A stretch of DNA of 64,000 bases. It comes from Bolinopsis microptera (taxonomy: Eukaryota; Ctenophora; Tentaculata; Lobata; Bolinopsidae). Shown here one piece after another: positions 46,275 to 58,085 of the stretch. The stretch is taken from contig NC_087075.1 in assembly GCF_026151205.1 (NCBI RefSeq), positions 1,481,911 through 1,545,910 of the forward strand, written 5' to 3'. The translations under genes were made by a program, and so were the position numbers. Position 1 is the first letter of the stretch; each line of letters opens with the position of its first letter. The notes below the pieces were generated by a model that was not told where the DNA came from, ran no database searches, and was given only the letters and a program-made list of their open reading frames with translations.

Positions 46275-46515
46275 GTGATGTCAGTGTGTCAGTGTGTCAG
46301 TGTGTCAGTGTGTCAGTGTGTCAGTGTGTCAGTGTGTCAGTGTGTCAGTGTGTCAGTGTGTCAGTGTGTCAGTGTGTCAGTGTGTCAGTGTGTCAGTGTG
46401 TCAGTTTGTCAGTATGTCAGTATGTCAGTATGTTAGTGTGACAGTGTGTCAGTGCGTCAGTGTGTTAGTGTGTCAGTGCGTCAGTGTGTTAGTGTGTTAG
46501 TGTGTCAGTGTTTCA
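46275..46515. repeat. 8-bp array (GTGTCAGT)n
   Basis: About 30 units, perfect at the left and decaying to the right (TATGTCAG, TGCGTCAG, GTGTTAG). Confidence 0.96.
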
Positions 46516-46760
46516 CTGGTAACAGGTCACAGTAGAATAGTGTAGTTGTTTCACTTTATATATTGACATTTTTACCATTTTTCTGCTGACTATTCTGTTC
46601 GCATAAACTGTTGAAGTGCCTGTAAGTTAAATTGCAGGATTTTAAGTAAAATTATAAACAACAATATTGGGAGACAAATCAATGCAACAAAAATATATAC
46701 ACTTTTTGTTGCACAAAATAAATGGTGAAATTTATCAACTGATATGACAGGCGGCATGAC

Positions 46761-49700
46761 ATGAGCACAAGTTCAACATCTGACCATGATAAACTGAGGC
46801 TGCCAATACGGACTCCTCCCCTCAGGGACACGGTAAATACTGACAACTTTATTTCTACTAACATTTTATGAAGCAGAGGTAAATATATATAAACAGTCTG
46901 TTTAATATTTCATTCATGCTTCTTAATGCTAAAATATTTTTCCTGGGAACTGAGATTTGAGCAGCATCGCAAGCCTTTGCTTTAGAAACTTAAATAAGCT
47001 TAACCATTTAATTAAGTTAACCAGCTGTAAAACTATTCGATAGTTACAAATCAGCACTTAGCCTTTCCTTTCAGAGATTTTCTTTCCGAGTTGACGAAGA
47101 ATCAGATGAGGGTGCAGCTTCGTCCGTAGACAGATCTTCAGTCAGCGACCACGTCCCCAGCCATGGTAGTTATAATAATGGGGGGGGGGGGGGGGGGACC
47201 ACGTCCCCAGCCATGGTAGTTATAATAAAGGGGGGGGGGGAACCACGCCCCAGCCATGGTAGTTATAATAAAGGGGGAGGGGGACCACGCCCCAGCCATG
47301 GTAGTTATAATAAAGGGGGGGGGGGGACCACGTCCCCAGCCATGGTAGTTATAATAATGGGGGGGGGGGGGAACCACGCCCCAGCCATGGTAGTTATAAT
47401 AAAGGGGGAGGGGGACCACGCCCCAGCCATGGTAGTTATAATAAAGGGGGGGGGGGACCACGTCCCCAGCTATGGTAGTTATAATAAAGGGGGGGGGGAC
47501 CACGTCCCCAGCTATGGTAGTTATAATAATGGGGGGGGGGGACCACGTCCCAGCCATTGTAGTTATAATTATGGGGTGGGGGGGGACCACGTCCCCAGCC
47601 ATGGTAGTTATAATAATGGGGGGGGGGGGGACCACGTCCCCAGCTATGGTAATAATTTCTTCTTGATACGTAGCTGTGATGTTAGTTGAGGTTTGAAATA
47701 TGCAAGAATATGAGATATTGCTACTGTGATTTCCCTTAGGTTCCTATGATTCTGGCATGGATGTGAGACTCGATTCAAGAGTCCTCTTTAGTCCGACTCA
47801 AGACAAAAGAGATGCGTCCGGTCATAATTTACAAAAACCGGGTCATCTTATCTTAGACTTAAGAGGTTATAAATTTAACTTTGTAGAAGGTGAATTCTTT
47901 GATATTATCATTTTACAGAGTAGCATTTAGATATTAAGGCTTTAATTCGCACGCTTAGTAGTTATGAATATTCTATAAATCCACCTCACACAGATGAAGA
48001 TGAAGAAGAGACAACTTTAACCCGGGAGGCGTATCTTGATGATCCCGACTATAGTCCTCTTTACTCAGTGTCTGTTATTATGGACATGATCGAAAAAGAA
48101 CATGAACTATATCGAAACAGTGAGGTACGTGTGGATTTGTGCTACTACTACTTCTACTAGTTAATATTAATGATTCTTTACAGATAGCCAAAAGAAAGCA
48201 GAACAGGCGTCACAATATAATGCCTAGTTAATATTAATGATTCTTTACAGATAGCCAAAAGAAAGCAGAACAGGCGTCACAATATAATACCTAGTTAATA
48301 TTAATGATTCTTACAGATAGCCAAAAGAAAGCAGAACAGGCGTCACAATATAATACCTAGTTAATATTAATGATTCTTACAGATAGCCAAAAGAAAGCAG
48401 AACAGGCGTCACAATATAATACCTAGTTAATATTAATGATTCTTACAGATAGCCAAAAGAAAGCAGAACAGGCGTCACAATATAATACCTAGTTAATATT
48501 AATGATTCTTACAGATAGCCAAAAGAAAGCAGAACAGGCGTCACAATATAATGCCTATACAAACTCCGGTTATTTACTGTGATGAAACAAGTAAGTAAAA
48601 TACTTATATGTATAATAGTAAGTAAAATATAAAAACTTATCTATTTAATCGGGAGGTCATACCAGACACTCAGTCTCCAGAACACACAGTGTCTGAGTCA
48701 CTCATACACCGTGTGTGTTCTGGAGAAAAAGCTTCTCTTAAAAGAGTGTGCCCTTGCTTCCACCAGGGGTGTAGGGGTGCTTCCTTCACAGTACACTTCA
48801 CGGAAACATTGTCGCCTTTGATTGATTTCAGGCATTCAAGATGTATCAAACTCATTATATCTCGTCGGTCGCCTTATGTTTGAACTTGATTAGTGGCTGT
48901 GATCAGGGTTAAGTAAAATGGGAGATTCAGTACTGAGTACAGATTGATCATTGTTTAGTTGATGAAATAAAAATAGGTCTCCGTCTATATATTCGAACTT
49001 CAGCTCCAATGGCATCAGGTCTAACTCTCTTAACCTAGTCAAATACTCACTGTCATTATAGTGATGATCCTGTTCGCCAAGGATCCACTTTCCAGCTCTG
49101 TTTTTCAACTTAATTAAAACAACACTTATTGGCTTCCAGACAACACTGCACTTTTTAAGAAGGCTTCTAATTAGTGCTCGATAGAATGCCCTCTTTTGTT
49201 TACGGTCCTTCGTTAAACATAAACGTGACTATGTTCTCCTCTCACTTTAGGTCTGTTTTATAAAGACCCCAAGGTCGTTTTCACTTTGGACGAAATGTGC
49301 ACTTTCATCCAGGGTGAAGACAAAAAGCTGAAAGGAGAAACACTCAAAATCTTCGTTTCGCTTATTTTGTTAGAAATATAGAGCACTTTGCATTTATTGA
49401 GTTGAAATTTTATTTTGTTTCTTACCCCCCAGCATTCCAGTGCATTTATGACTGCTTGTAAGATCTCATGGCCTCTCCATCGGCATATAGGGAATTTTTT
49501 AAACCTTCACTTACGCACTCAACAGCGTACCCTCAATTTCAAATTCGATTTCAATTACTTTATGATGACATTATGTTTAACCTTATCGGGCCTAATCAAC
49601 AAGTTTTCCGGCTCTAAGTACGGCCACAAGAGCCGAATTTGGAAAATTAGGGTCGGAAAAACTAGGGCCGTTTAGATGGTCTGGATTTATTTCTGACTTC

Positions 49701-52700
49701 TCTGATTTAAACAAGGAAACTCATGCCCTTGAAATTATGAACATGAAAAAATAGCAGCAATCCGAGAAAGCATGCAAACAAACGCACACTCATATTTGAT
49801 ATAAAGGTAGGTACTTAATCAATATACCTTATTGGACATAATTGTCACGGACAAGTTAATTATTCACGCTCACGAACACCCAAAAATGTCCAAAAAATTT
49901 TGACAATTTTTGGTTATTTTTTTCACGGACCAAATTTTTCACGGACATAATTATTCACGCTCACGAACACCCAAAAAGGTCCAAAAAATTGTGACAATTT
50001 TTGGTTATTTTTTTACTCTTTTTCTGAACTCTAGAATGTGACTGAGGAGTGATCATATTTGTCCTAGTATACCAATAAGCTAATATAGTAATCAGCTACA
50101 CACATATCTACGCATATGTAGGGACACACACACTAAAAGTAATGGAAATAATTACCGTACTTTATTGTTCAGTGTTCACATAAATATGTCTTGTAAGGTA
50201 CACTAAAATTAAAAGAAATAATTACCGGACTTTATTGTTCACGGACCTCAATGCCACAGAGATTATTTTCACGGAAAAAATTATTCACGCTAAGGTCTTC
50301 AGCGTGAAAGTAATGTCCGTGATAATTGTGACTGATGAGGTATACACTTATTACTTAATGATAACCAATATAAGGTATCGCATAAACCTTACGGCGCATC
50401 TATAGGTCTTCATCAGGACTGTAGAGTGATTTAGCACGCTTCATCAAACTTATTGCTTATTAATATTTGCAGCAGAAGATCGCGCGAGAAGAGAAATACT
50501 GTTCGAGGATATGTACTCTGCTAGTGATAGTGAGGGGGAGCAGCCACAATCATCCCTCTCCTCCCGAGACAGGTGTGTACGTGTGTACGTGGTATGACGT
50601 CACATCACGTGGTGTGACGTCACATCACGTGGTGTGACGTCACACCACGTGATAGTGATGATTGGTGAAGTTATCCGCCAGGAACAGGTTCGGCTTCCAA
50701 TTCTAATTCTCAGTAAATATTAAATTATCACGTGGTGTGACGTCACATCACGTGGTGTGACGTCACATCACGTGGTGTGACGTCACATGATTGGTGAAGT
50801 TATCCGCCAGGAAAAGGTTCGGCTTCCAATTCTAATTCTCAGTAAATATTAAACTTTAAATTTTACCTTCGTTTTATTTCACAATGTTTTGTTTTTCATA
50901 TTTTGTTTTTGTACGTAACTTTAACTTCGTGTTCAAGTTTAATTGTTGTATTGTTCACAAATTTTTTGGGACAAATTTTCAAAGGATTTAAGTGAAATTT
51001 TAGGTTTTGAAAAACTTTTCCCGCTACTAGAGTACAGTATTTAAGTAAGTTAGTAAGTAAAAAAATTGAAAAAATTAAATTTTTAAAAACCAAATAAAAT
51101 TTTAAAAAAAAATCGTTTATAATTTAAAGTTTAGTACAGAATCCTTTGATGTCAAAAAACAAACGTAAAATTACAAAAAAATAAACCCCGGACAAAACTG
51201 AATTTTTTAAATTTTTTTCCTTGGGTTTAAATTTTTTGTTCCAAAGTACAAGAAGGAATAAAACAGGCCCCAATTTTAAACCCGTTAAGTTTGGTAATGA
51301 GAAGCCGTAAAATTTTAATTTAGGCTATAGGCACTGTTTGTAGAAAAAGAAAAACAGCCCGCCCCTTTAAAAAACACTAAAAATTTCACCCACAACGGGA
51401 GAAATTTGGGTGGACTAAAAGGACACAAAATTCTATATAAAAAAAAAAAAAAAAAAACAACTTTTAAGGCCTTGCCCTAGTAGTATAGCTCTTACTAAAT
51501 AGCAGTAAAGTTTTCAAAAATTAGAAATTTCTTCGCGTTCATTTTTTGGGAAAGGGGATCATTGAAAAGGAGGGGTCTTTAAACGCCACGGATAAGTTTT
51601 TTTTTAAAAGGGGTTTTTCCCCTGTAACTAACCAAAACCCCTTTGTTTTTAAGGATTTAGGAACATATGCTGAACTCAAAATTTCCCCGCCCATTACATT
51701 GCCCTTTTAGTTCAAAAAAAATTTGGGGGGTACATTGTGAAAACCTCACAAAATAGTTGAAATAAATTCGCTTAAAAAAATAAAACCCTTAAAACTTAAA
51801 AGAATTCAGTCTTTTTTTAAATCTTCCCACAACTTACTGCATGTAAAGGGGTTAAAAACTTTTAAAATTTTTTCTGTTTTCCCGACCCCGTTCGTTTTTG
51901 ATTTTACCCAAACCCGTTTTTTGGTTGAAATTGGTATTAACTGGTAAAGGAAGCTTTAAAAAAGGGGAAAAAAGATAAAGAAAGTTAGCGCCAATAAAGA
52001 AAAATTTTTAATTAGGCCAAAAAAGTGAAATTTTAAAATTGCCCCAAATAAAAGGTTTTTAATTATTAAAAAAATTGCCCCCAAAAAAGGGGGAAAATTT
52101 ATTTGGAAACCAAAATTTTAAGGGGTTTTAATTCATTTTTTAGCGGCCCCAAAAAATTTAATTTGGCATTTATGGGGGGCCAAAAAAAAGGGGAAATTGG
52201 GGGCCCAATTTAAATTTTTTTAATTGGAAAATGGAAGGAAAAATTTCCCATTACCCCAAGATAAACGGTGTTGAAGGGAAGATTTTTTGGGGGGAAAAAA
52301 ACCTCTCCGCAAAAAAAAATTTTTTTTTTTAAAAAAAAAATTTTTAAAAATTTTTAAAAGGGGCCCCCCCCGGGGGGAAATTTTTTAAAAAAAAAATTTT
52401 TGGGGGGTTTTTTTTTAAAAAAAAAAAAAATTTTTTAGATAAAATTTTTAATTTTAAAAAAATTTTTTTTTTTAAAAAAAAAATTAAAAAAAAATTTTTC
52501 CTTTTTTCCCTTTTGGGGGGCCCTTTTCAAAAAAAAAAAAAAAAACCAAAAAAAAAAAATTTAAAAATATTAAAAATTTAGAAAAAAATTTTAAAAATAA
52601 TTTTAATTTTAAATTTTTTTTAAAAAAAAAAAAAATATAATTTTAAAAATTTTTTTAATTTAAAAAATTTTTAAAATAAATAAATAAGGGATTTTTTAAA

Positions 52701-53619
52701 AAAAAATTTAAAATTTTTTAAAATAATTTTCCCAAAAAAAATAAAATATGCAAAAATTTTTATTTTAAAAAATTTTAAAAAGGGGGGAAAAAAAAATTTT
52801 TTTTTTTTGGGGGGGGGGGAAAAAAATTTAAAAATTTAAATTTTTTTTAAAAAAAATTTTTTTTAATTTTTTCAAAAAATTTTTTTTTTTTTTTTTTTTT
52901 AAAAAAATAATTTTAAAAAGGGTTTCCCTTTTTAAAAGGGTTTTTAATTAAAATTTTTGGGTTTTTTTTTTAAAAAAAAAATTTTTTTAAAAAGGGGGGT
53001 TTTTTTTTTAAAAAAGGGGTTTTTTTAAGGGGGGAAAAAAAAAATTTTTAAACCAAAAATTTTAAAAAACCCTTTTTTTTAAATTTTAAAAAAAAATTTT
53101 TTTTAAAAAAAAAATTTTTAAAAAAAATTTTTTAAAAAATTTTTAAAAAAAAAAATTTTTAAATTTTTTTTCCCCCAATTTTTTTAAAAATTTTTTTTTA
53201 AAAAAAATTTGGTTTTTTTTTTGTTCCCTTTAAAAAAAAATTTTTTTTTTTAAAAAAAAATTTTCAAAATTAAAAAATTTTAAAAAAAAAAAAAAATTTT
53301 TTTTAAAAAAAAATTTAAAAAAATTTTAAAAAAAATTTTTTTTTTTTAAAATTTTTTCCCCCAAAAATTTTAAAAAAAAATTAAAAAAATAATTTTTTTA
53401 AAAAAAAAGGGGGGGGAAAAAAAAAAAAAAACAAAACCAAAAAAATTTTTTTTAAAAAAAAATTTTTTTTCCCTTTTTTTTTTTTTAAAAAAAAAGGAAC
53501 CTTTTTAAAAAAAGGGGGGTTCCCCCGGGCCCGGGGGGTTTTTTTTTGGGGGGGGGGGGAAAAAATTTTTTTGGGAAAGGGGGTTTGGGTTTTTTAAAAA
53601 GGGGGAATTGGGGGGTTTT

Positions 53620-53656
<37 letters not shown>

Positions 53657-56600
53657 TTTTTTTTGGGGGGGGGGGGAAAAGGGCGGTTTTAAATTTTTTG
53701 GGGGGGGGGGGGGGGGCCCTTTTTTGGGGGGGGGCGGGGTTTTTGGGGGTTTTGGGGGGGGGAAAAGGGGGGGGGGGGGGGGGAACCCCGGGGGGTTTTT
53801 TAAAAAAAAGGGGGGGGGTTTTTTTCCCGGGGGGGGTTTTGGGGGGGGGGTTTTTGGGGGAAAAAAAAAAAATTTAAAAGGGGGGGGGTGGGTTTTTGGG
53901 GGGTTTTTTTAATTTTTTTAAAATTTTTCTTTTCCCCTTTTCCCCCGGCTTCCCCCCTCCCCAAAAAAAAGGGCCCTTTTAAAAAAAATTTTTTTCCCCT
54001 TTTTTTAAAAAAGGGGTTTTAAAATTTTTTGGGGTTTTTTAAAAAAAAAAATTTTTTTGGGTTTAAAAAAAACCCTTTTTTTTTTTAAAAAAATTCATTT
54101 GGGAAAAAAAATTTTTTTTAAAAAAAAAAAAAAAGCCAAAAAAAAATCCAAAAAATTGGGAAAAAAAAACCCCTTTTAAAAACCCCCCCTTTTTCCCCAA
54201 ACCCCCCCCGGGGGTTTTTTTTTTTTAAAAAAAAAAAAGAAACCCCCAAAAACCCAAAAAAAACTAAAAAACCCCCTTTTTTAAAGGGGGGTTTTTTCCC
54301 CCCCCCTTTTGGGGGGGGGGGGGAAAAAAAAATTTTTTTTTTTAAAAAATTTTTTTTGGGGGGGAAAAAAAAAAATTTTTTTTTTCCCTTAAAAAAGGGG
54401 GGGTTTTAAAAAGGGGGGTTTTTTTTAATTTAAAAGGGTTTTTTTTTCCCCCAAAATTTTTTTTCTAAAAAAAAATTTTAAAATTTTAAATTTTTCCCCC
54501 CCCCCCTTTTTTTAAAAAATTTTTTTTAAACCCCCTTTTTTAAAAAAACCCCCCCTTTTAAAAAAATTTTTATTTTAAAAAAATTTGGGCCCCCAAATTT
54601 TTTTTTTAAATTTTTTTTCCCAAAAAAAAAAAACCCCCCAAAATTTGGGGGTTTTTTTTTTTTTTCCCAATTTTTTTTTTAATTTTTTGGGGGGTTTTTT
54701 TTTTTCTTTTTTAATTTTTCCCTTTTTTTAAAAAAATTTTCCTTTTTTCCCCAATTTTTTTTTTTTCCCTTTTTTAAAAAAAAAAAATGGGAAAAAAAAA
54801 TTTTTTTAAAAACCCTTTTTCCCCCAAAAAAAAAAAATTTCCCCCTTTTTTAAAAAAAATTTAAAAATTTTGGTTTTTTTCCCTTTTTTGGGGGGGAAAA
54901 AAAAATTTTAAAATTTTTGGAAAAAAACCCCTTTCCCCTTGGGAAAAAAAAATTTTTTTTAAAAATTTTTTTAAAACCCCCCAAAAAAAATTTTTTTTTT
55001 TTTTCCCCTTTTTTTTAAATTTTCCCCCTTTTAAACCCCTTTTTTTTTCCCCAAAAAAAAACCAAAAAAATTTTAAAAAAAAAGGGCCCAAAATTTTTTG
55101 ACGAAAAATTTGGAAAAAAAAAAGGGTTTTTTTTTTATTTTAAAGGAAAAAGGGGGGGGGGGGGGGGGTTTTTTTTAAAAAAAAAAAGAAAAAAAAAAAA
55201 TAAATTAAAATTTTTTTTTGGGAAAAAAAATTTTTTTTTTTTTAAAAAAAAAAATTTTTTTTTTTTTTTAAATTTTCTTTTTTTTTTTTAAATTTTTTAA
55301 AAAAAAAAATTTTTTTTTTTTTAATTTTTTTTTTTTTAACCCCCGGGGGCCCCCCCAAAAAAAAATTTTTTTCCCTTAAAATGAATTTTTAAAAAAAAAA
55401 AAAAAGGGGAAAAAAATTTTAAAAAAAAAAAAACCCTTTTTTTCCCGTAAAAACCAAAAATTTTGGGGCTTGGAAAATTTTTTTAAATTTTTTTTTAAAA
55501 ATTTTTTCCCCCCCAAAAAAAAAATTTTTTTTTGGAAAAAAAAAAAAAAACCCCAAAAAAAATTTAAAAAAAAAAAAATTTGGGAAAAAAAAAAGGGGGG
55601 AAATTTTTTTTAAAAAAAGGGGCCCCCCCCCCCCAAAAAAAAATTTTTTAAAAAAAAAAAAAAATTTAAAAATTTTTTTTTAAAAAAAACCAAAAATGGG
55701 CCCCCCAAATTTTTTTTTGGGGGTTTTGGGGGGCCCCCTTTTCCCAAAAAAAATTTTTTTGGGGAATTTAAAAGGGGGAAATTTTTTTTAAAAAAAAAAC
55801 CAATTTTGGGGTTTTTTTTTTTTTTTTAAAGGGGTTTTTTTTTTTAATTTTTTAAAAAGGGGGGCCCCCCCGGGGGGGGGGGGGAAAAAAAAGGGGGGGG
55901 GGGGGGCCCCCCCCCCCCCCCGGAAAAAGGGGGGGGGAAAAATTTTTTTTCCCCCCCCCCCCGGAAAAAATTTTTTAAAAAAAGGGTTTTTTTTAAAAAA
56001 AACCCCCAAAAGGCCCCCAAAAAAATTTTTGGGGGGGGGGCCCCCCCCGGGAAAAAAAAACCATTTTTAAAAAGGGGGGGCCCCCCGGGGAAAAAAACCA
56101 ATTTCCCCTTTTGGGGCCCGGGCCCCCGGGGGAAAAAAAAAAATAAATTTAAAAAACCGGGCCCCCCCCTTTCCCCCCTGGAAAAACCCCAAAAATTTTA
56201 ATTTTTTAAAAATTTTAAAAAATTTTCCCCTTTCCCCGGGGTTTTTTTTTTCCCCCAAAAAAAAACCCTTTTTTCCCCCCCGGGGGAAAAAAAAAAAAAA
56301 AAAAACCCCTTTTTTCCCCCAAAAAGGGGTTTTAAATTTTAAAATTTGGCCCTTTCCAATTTAAAACCCTTTTCCAAAATTTAAAAAAAAAAAAATTTAA
56401 AAATTTTTTTTTTAAAAAAAAAAAAAAAAAAAACCCCCAAAAAAAAAAAAAAATTTTTTTTAAATTTTTTTTTAACCCAAAACCAAAAAAAAAGGGAAAT
56501 TTTTTTTTAAAACCCCCCCCAAAAAAAACCCCAAAAAATTAAAAAAAAAAAAAAAAAACCCCCCAAAAAATTTCCCCCCTTTTTTCCCTTTTTTTTTTTT

Positions 56601-57027
56601 TAAATTTTTTTTTTAAAAAATTTTTAAAAATTTTTTAAATTCCCCAGGGGTTTTTAAAACCCCCCTTAAAAATTTTTTAAAAAAAATTTTTTTTTTTTTT
56701 TTTTTTCCCCCCCCCCCAAAAATTTTTTTTTTCCCCTTTTAAAAAAATTTTTTTTTTTTCCCAAAAAAAACCCATCCCTTCCTTGGGGCCGAAATTTTTT
56801 TTCCCTTTTTTGCCCTTTTAAAATTTTTGGGGGGGCCCCAAAAAATTTTAAAAAAAACCCTTTTTTTTTAAAAAATTTTTTGTTTTACCTTTTTTCCCCC
56901 CCCCTTTTTTTTTTTCAGCTTTTTGGAAAATGTTTCAGGAACATCCTACCAACCTCACTTGGGGTACCTAAAGAGAATTTCATTCTTGCAATCATCGCCA
57001 AAAACTTTTAGATCAGACCAGAAGTGA
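46761..57027 (+). CDS. Eight-exon gene, acidic protein of unknown function (284 aa model)
   Basis: Exons: 46,761-46,832; 47,075-47,165; 47,740-47,889; 47,931-48,124; 48,515-48,590; 49,251-49,313; 50,473-50,572; 56,919-57,027. All have GT/AG ends and every phase joins, giving 855 bases from ATG to TGA. Peptide landmarks: MSTSSTSDHDKLRLPIRTPP; RFSFRVDEESDEGAASS; SYDSGMDVRLDSRVLFSPTQ; an acidic run DEDEEETT; DDPDYSPLYSVSVIMDMIEK; KRKQNRRHNIMPIQTP; VVFTLDEMCTFIQ; REILFEDMYSASDSEGEQ; and the end LGYLKRISFLQSS...DQK. It is rich in Ser and acidic residues with short helical stretches, has no signal peptide, and matches no domain I know. Exon 3 could instead stop at 47,865, eight codons shorter and in the same phase. 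Exon 4 uses the only nearby acceptor that keeps the frame. Exon 2's donor and exon 5's acceptor are each embedded in tandem arrays, intron 6 holds a MITE and a LINE tail lies in intron 5. Intron 7 contains the corrupted sequence at 51-57 kb, which makes exon 8 the least certain. Confidence 0.7.
47142..47650. repeat. 40-bp minisatellite repeating an exon-intron junction
   Basis: About twelve units of ACCACGTCCCCAGCCATGG then TAGTTATAATAATGGGG with G-runs of 8 to 15. The first unit spans the end of exon 2 of the gene at 46,761 and its donor CATG|GTAGTT; the last ends TATG|GTAATA. Every unit thus repeats a possible donor in the same phase. Open frames on both strands are products of the array. 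Confidence 0.93.
48170..48562. repeat. 66-bp tandem repeat of a splice acceptor and exon start (six copies)
   Basis: Copies of ATTCTTACAG|ATAGCCAAAAG start their exon part at 48,184, 48,251, 48,317, 48,383, 48,449 and 48,515. The first five run into ATGCCTAGTTAA or ATACCTAGTTAA (in-frame stop), while the sixth continues into a full exon with donor at 48,591. Only the last acceptor keeps the reading frame of the gene open. Confidence 0.93.
48890..49215 (-). pseudogene. LINE ORF2 C-terminal fragment
   Basis: The minus strand encodes KRAFYRALIRSLLKKCSVVW and, after a few codons, LKNRAGKWILGEQDHHYNDS and LKFEYIDGDLFLFHQLNN. These align by eye with residues after the reverse transcriptase in the complete LINE (RALYLSLVRSQFENCSIIW, KRAIKWIL, FDLNDLIFFHKVLNN). 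It is short, lies in intron 5 of the eight-exon gene in antisense, and has no other domains. Confidence 0.75.
49825..50342 (-). mobile_element. TIR-bearing MITE, copy A
   Basis: It begins TACCTTATTGGACATAATTG and ends GTGACTGATGAGGTA, matching the terminal inverted repeats of the 390-bp copy at 61,081 in reverse orientation. The interior shares TCTAGAATGTGACTGAGGAG and CACTAAAAGTAATGGAAATA (reverse complements in copy B). It is longer than copy B because an internal block with ATTATTCACGCTCACGAACA is duplicated. TA lies at both ends, consistent with a TA target site as used by Tc1/mariner transposases (inference). Confidence 0.8.
50573..50790. repeat. CACGTG/TGACGTCA repeat abutting a donor site
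   Basis: Directly after the exon 7 donor of the eight-exon gene, GTGTGTACGTG leads into two blocks of a 20-bp unit GTGGTGTGACGTCACATCAC, separated by a 60-70-bp unique segment that is itself repeated (around 50,662 and 50,791). Each unit carries CACGTG and the CRE-like TGACGTCA. Confidence 0.9.
51100..56910. other. Corrupted homopolymer-run sequence (probable assembly artefact)
   Basis: From about 51,100 ordinary AT-rich sequence grades into text made almost only of runs of A, T, G or C. The worst part is 52,260-56,900. Nearly every base sits in a run of three or more, unlike any biological low-complexity class. It returns to normal sequence abruptly at about 56,915. Open frames in it (Gly-, Lys- and Phe-rich) should be ignored. 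It probably stands for a few kb of real intron 7 that could not be resolved. Confidence 0.9.
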
Positions 57028-57885
57028 GAAATAAAACGAATCGATGTAAAATCTCAACATTTCTTCTCAAACCCACGTGATTTAATTTAAAGCTTTGGAT
57101 TCTATTTACAGTAAAGCCTTAGCTTATCAAAAGTATAACAATAAACTAACCTTTACATAGCTTAATTAAGGATATATAAGTATAACAATAAACTAATTAC
57201 ACCTACGTAGGTACACACCCACTAATAAATAACATCGGAATAAACCTACTCTTTACATGAGGTTACACAATACACTGAAATGAAGCGTCATTTTTGAGAG
57301 GAAAATTGTTAAACCTACATCCCACGTGATTCCAAATCTTTTGACACAAGTAAAATGGCACAAAAGCAATCACGAAATAAAGCAAAAAGTGTCAGCGACT
57401 ATGGTATATACGCGCCGCGCGAACGTGCGTTGTACTATCTTTTGTCTGTGTAGATTGTAGGATCATTGTTTTGTAGACCACATGATATGCTGCAGTACTG
57501 TTGCTCCGTGTAGTTACACAGGGCGCTGTTGCGTAGCTACTGGTTGCGGATATTTAGGTTTTTTATCTGATTATTGGAATGCCCCGATTTTATGTTGTAA
57601 GGTTTTGTGTTCGTTTAACCCGAACCGGGTCAAATCTCCATTTTACTTCATTTCATCCATTTTATATTTGAGAGTTATTATTTGTTGCCACATACAATAA
57701 ACTACACAGTGTGTTACGTGTGGACTCAGCACTGGTATGTAGTAACTAGTAGTTGCTTTGATCAAAGTTAATTATTTGCCTGGGTCCAGTGCCTCATAGG
57801 ATCATGTTAAATTAAATGCTAAAACATCTTTAGTGTTGCCTTTATCAGCAAGTTTTGGTCCGTTGGATTCCCTCAGCGCAGTCTT
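57028..57885. other. Gene-poor stretch with a candidate small ORF
   Basis: ATG at 57,355 in good context (AAAATGGCA) opens 32 codons to 57,453, reading MAQKQSRNKAKSVSDYGIYA and then PRERALYYLLSV. It could be a small protein or a start exon (possible donor TATG|GTATAT). There is no recognised family, so it is left uncalled. Confidence 0.3.
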
Positions 57886-58085
57886 TGGATTGTTATTGAT
57901 AAATACTTCTCGATTGTTTGGAGTGTTATTGATAAATGCTTTTCAACTGTTTGGATTGTTATTGATAAATGCTTCTCGACTGTTTGGAGTGTTATTGATA
58001 AATGCTTCTCGACTGTTTGGAGTGTTATTGATAAATGCTTCTCGACTGTTTGGAGTGTTATTGATAAATGCTTCTCGACTGTTTA
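57886..58085. repeat. 33-bp repeat, six copies
   Basis: Units of GTTATTGATAAATGCTTCTC then GACTGTTTGGAGT in tandem. The open frame through it is repeat-derived. Confidence 0.93.

Noticed and set aside
47138-47689. Pro/Ile/Thr- and Gly-rich ORFs on both strands
   Set aside because: They are read-through of the 40-bp G-run array. Only the first unit is supported as coding.
53608-56258. Gly-, Lys- and Phe-rich ORFs
   Set aside because: They come from the corrupted homopolymer-run block.
57355-57453. 32-codon ORF starting in good context
   Set aside because: Too short and unrecognised. It is mentioned in the region entry but not called as a gene.
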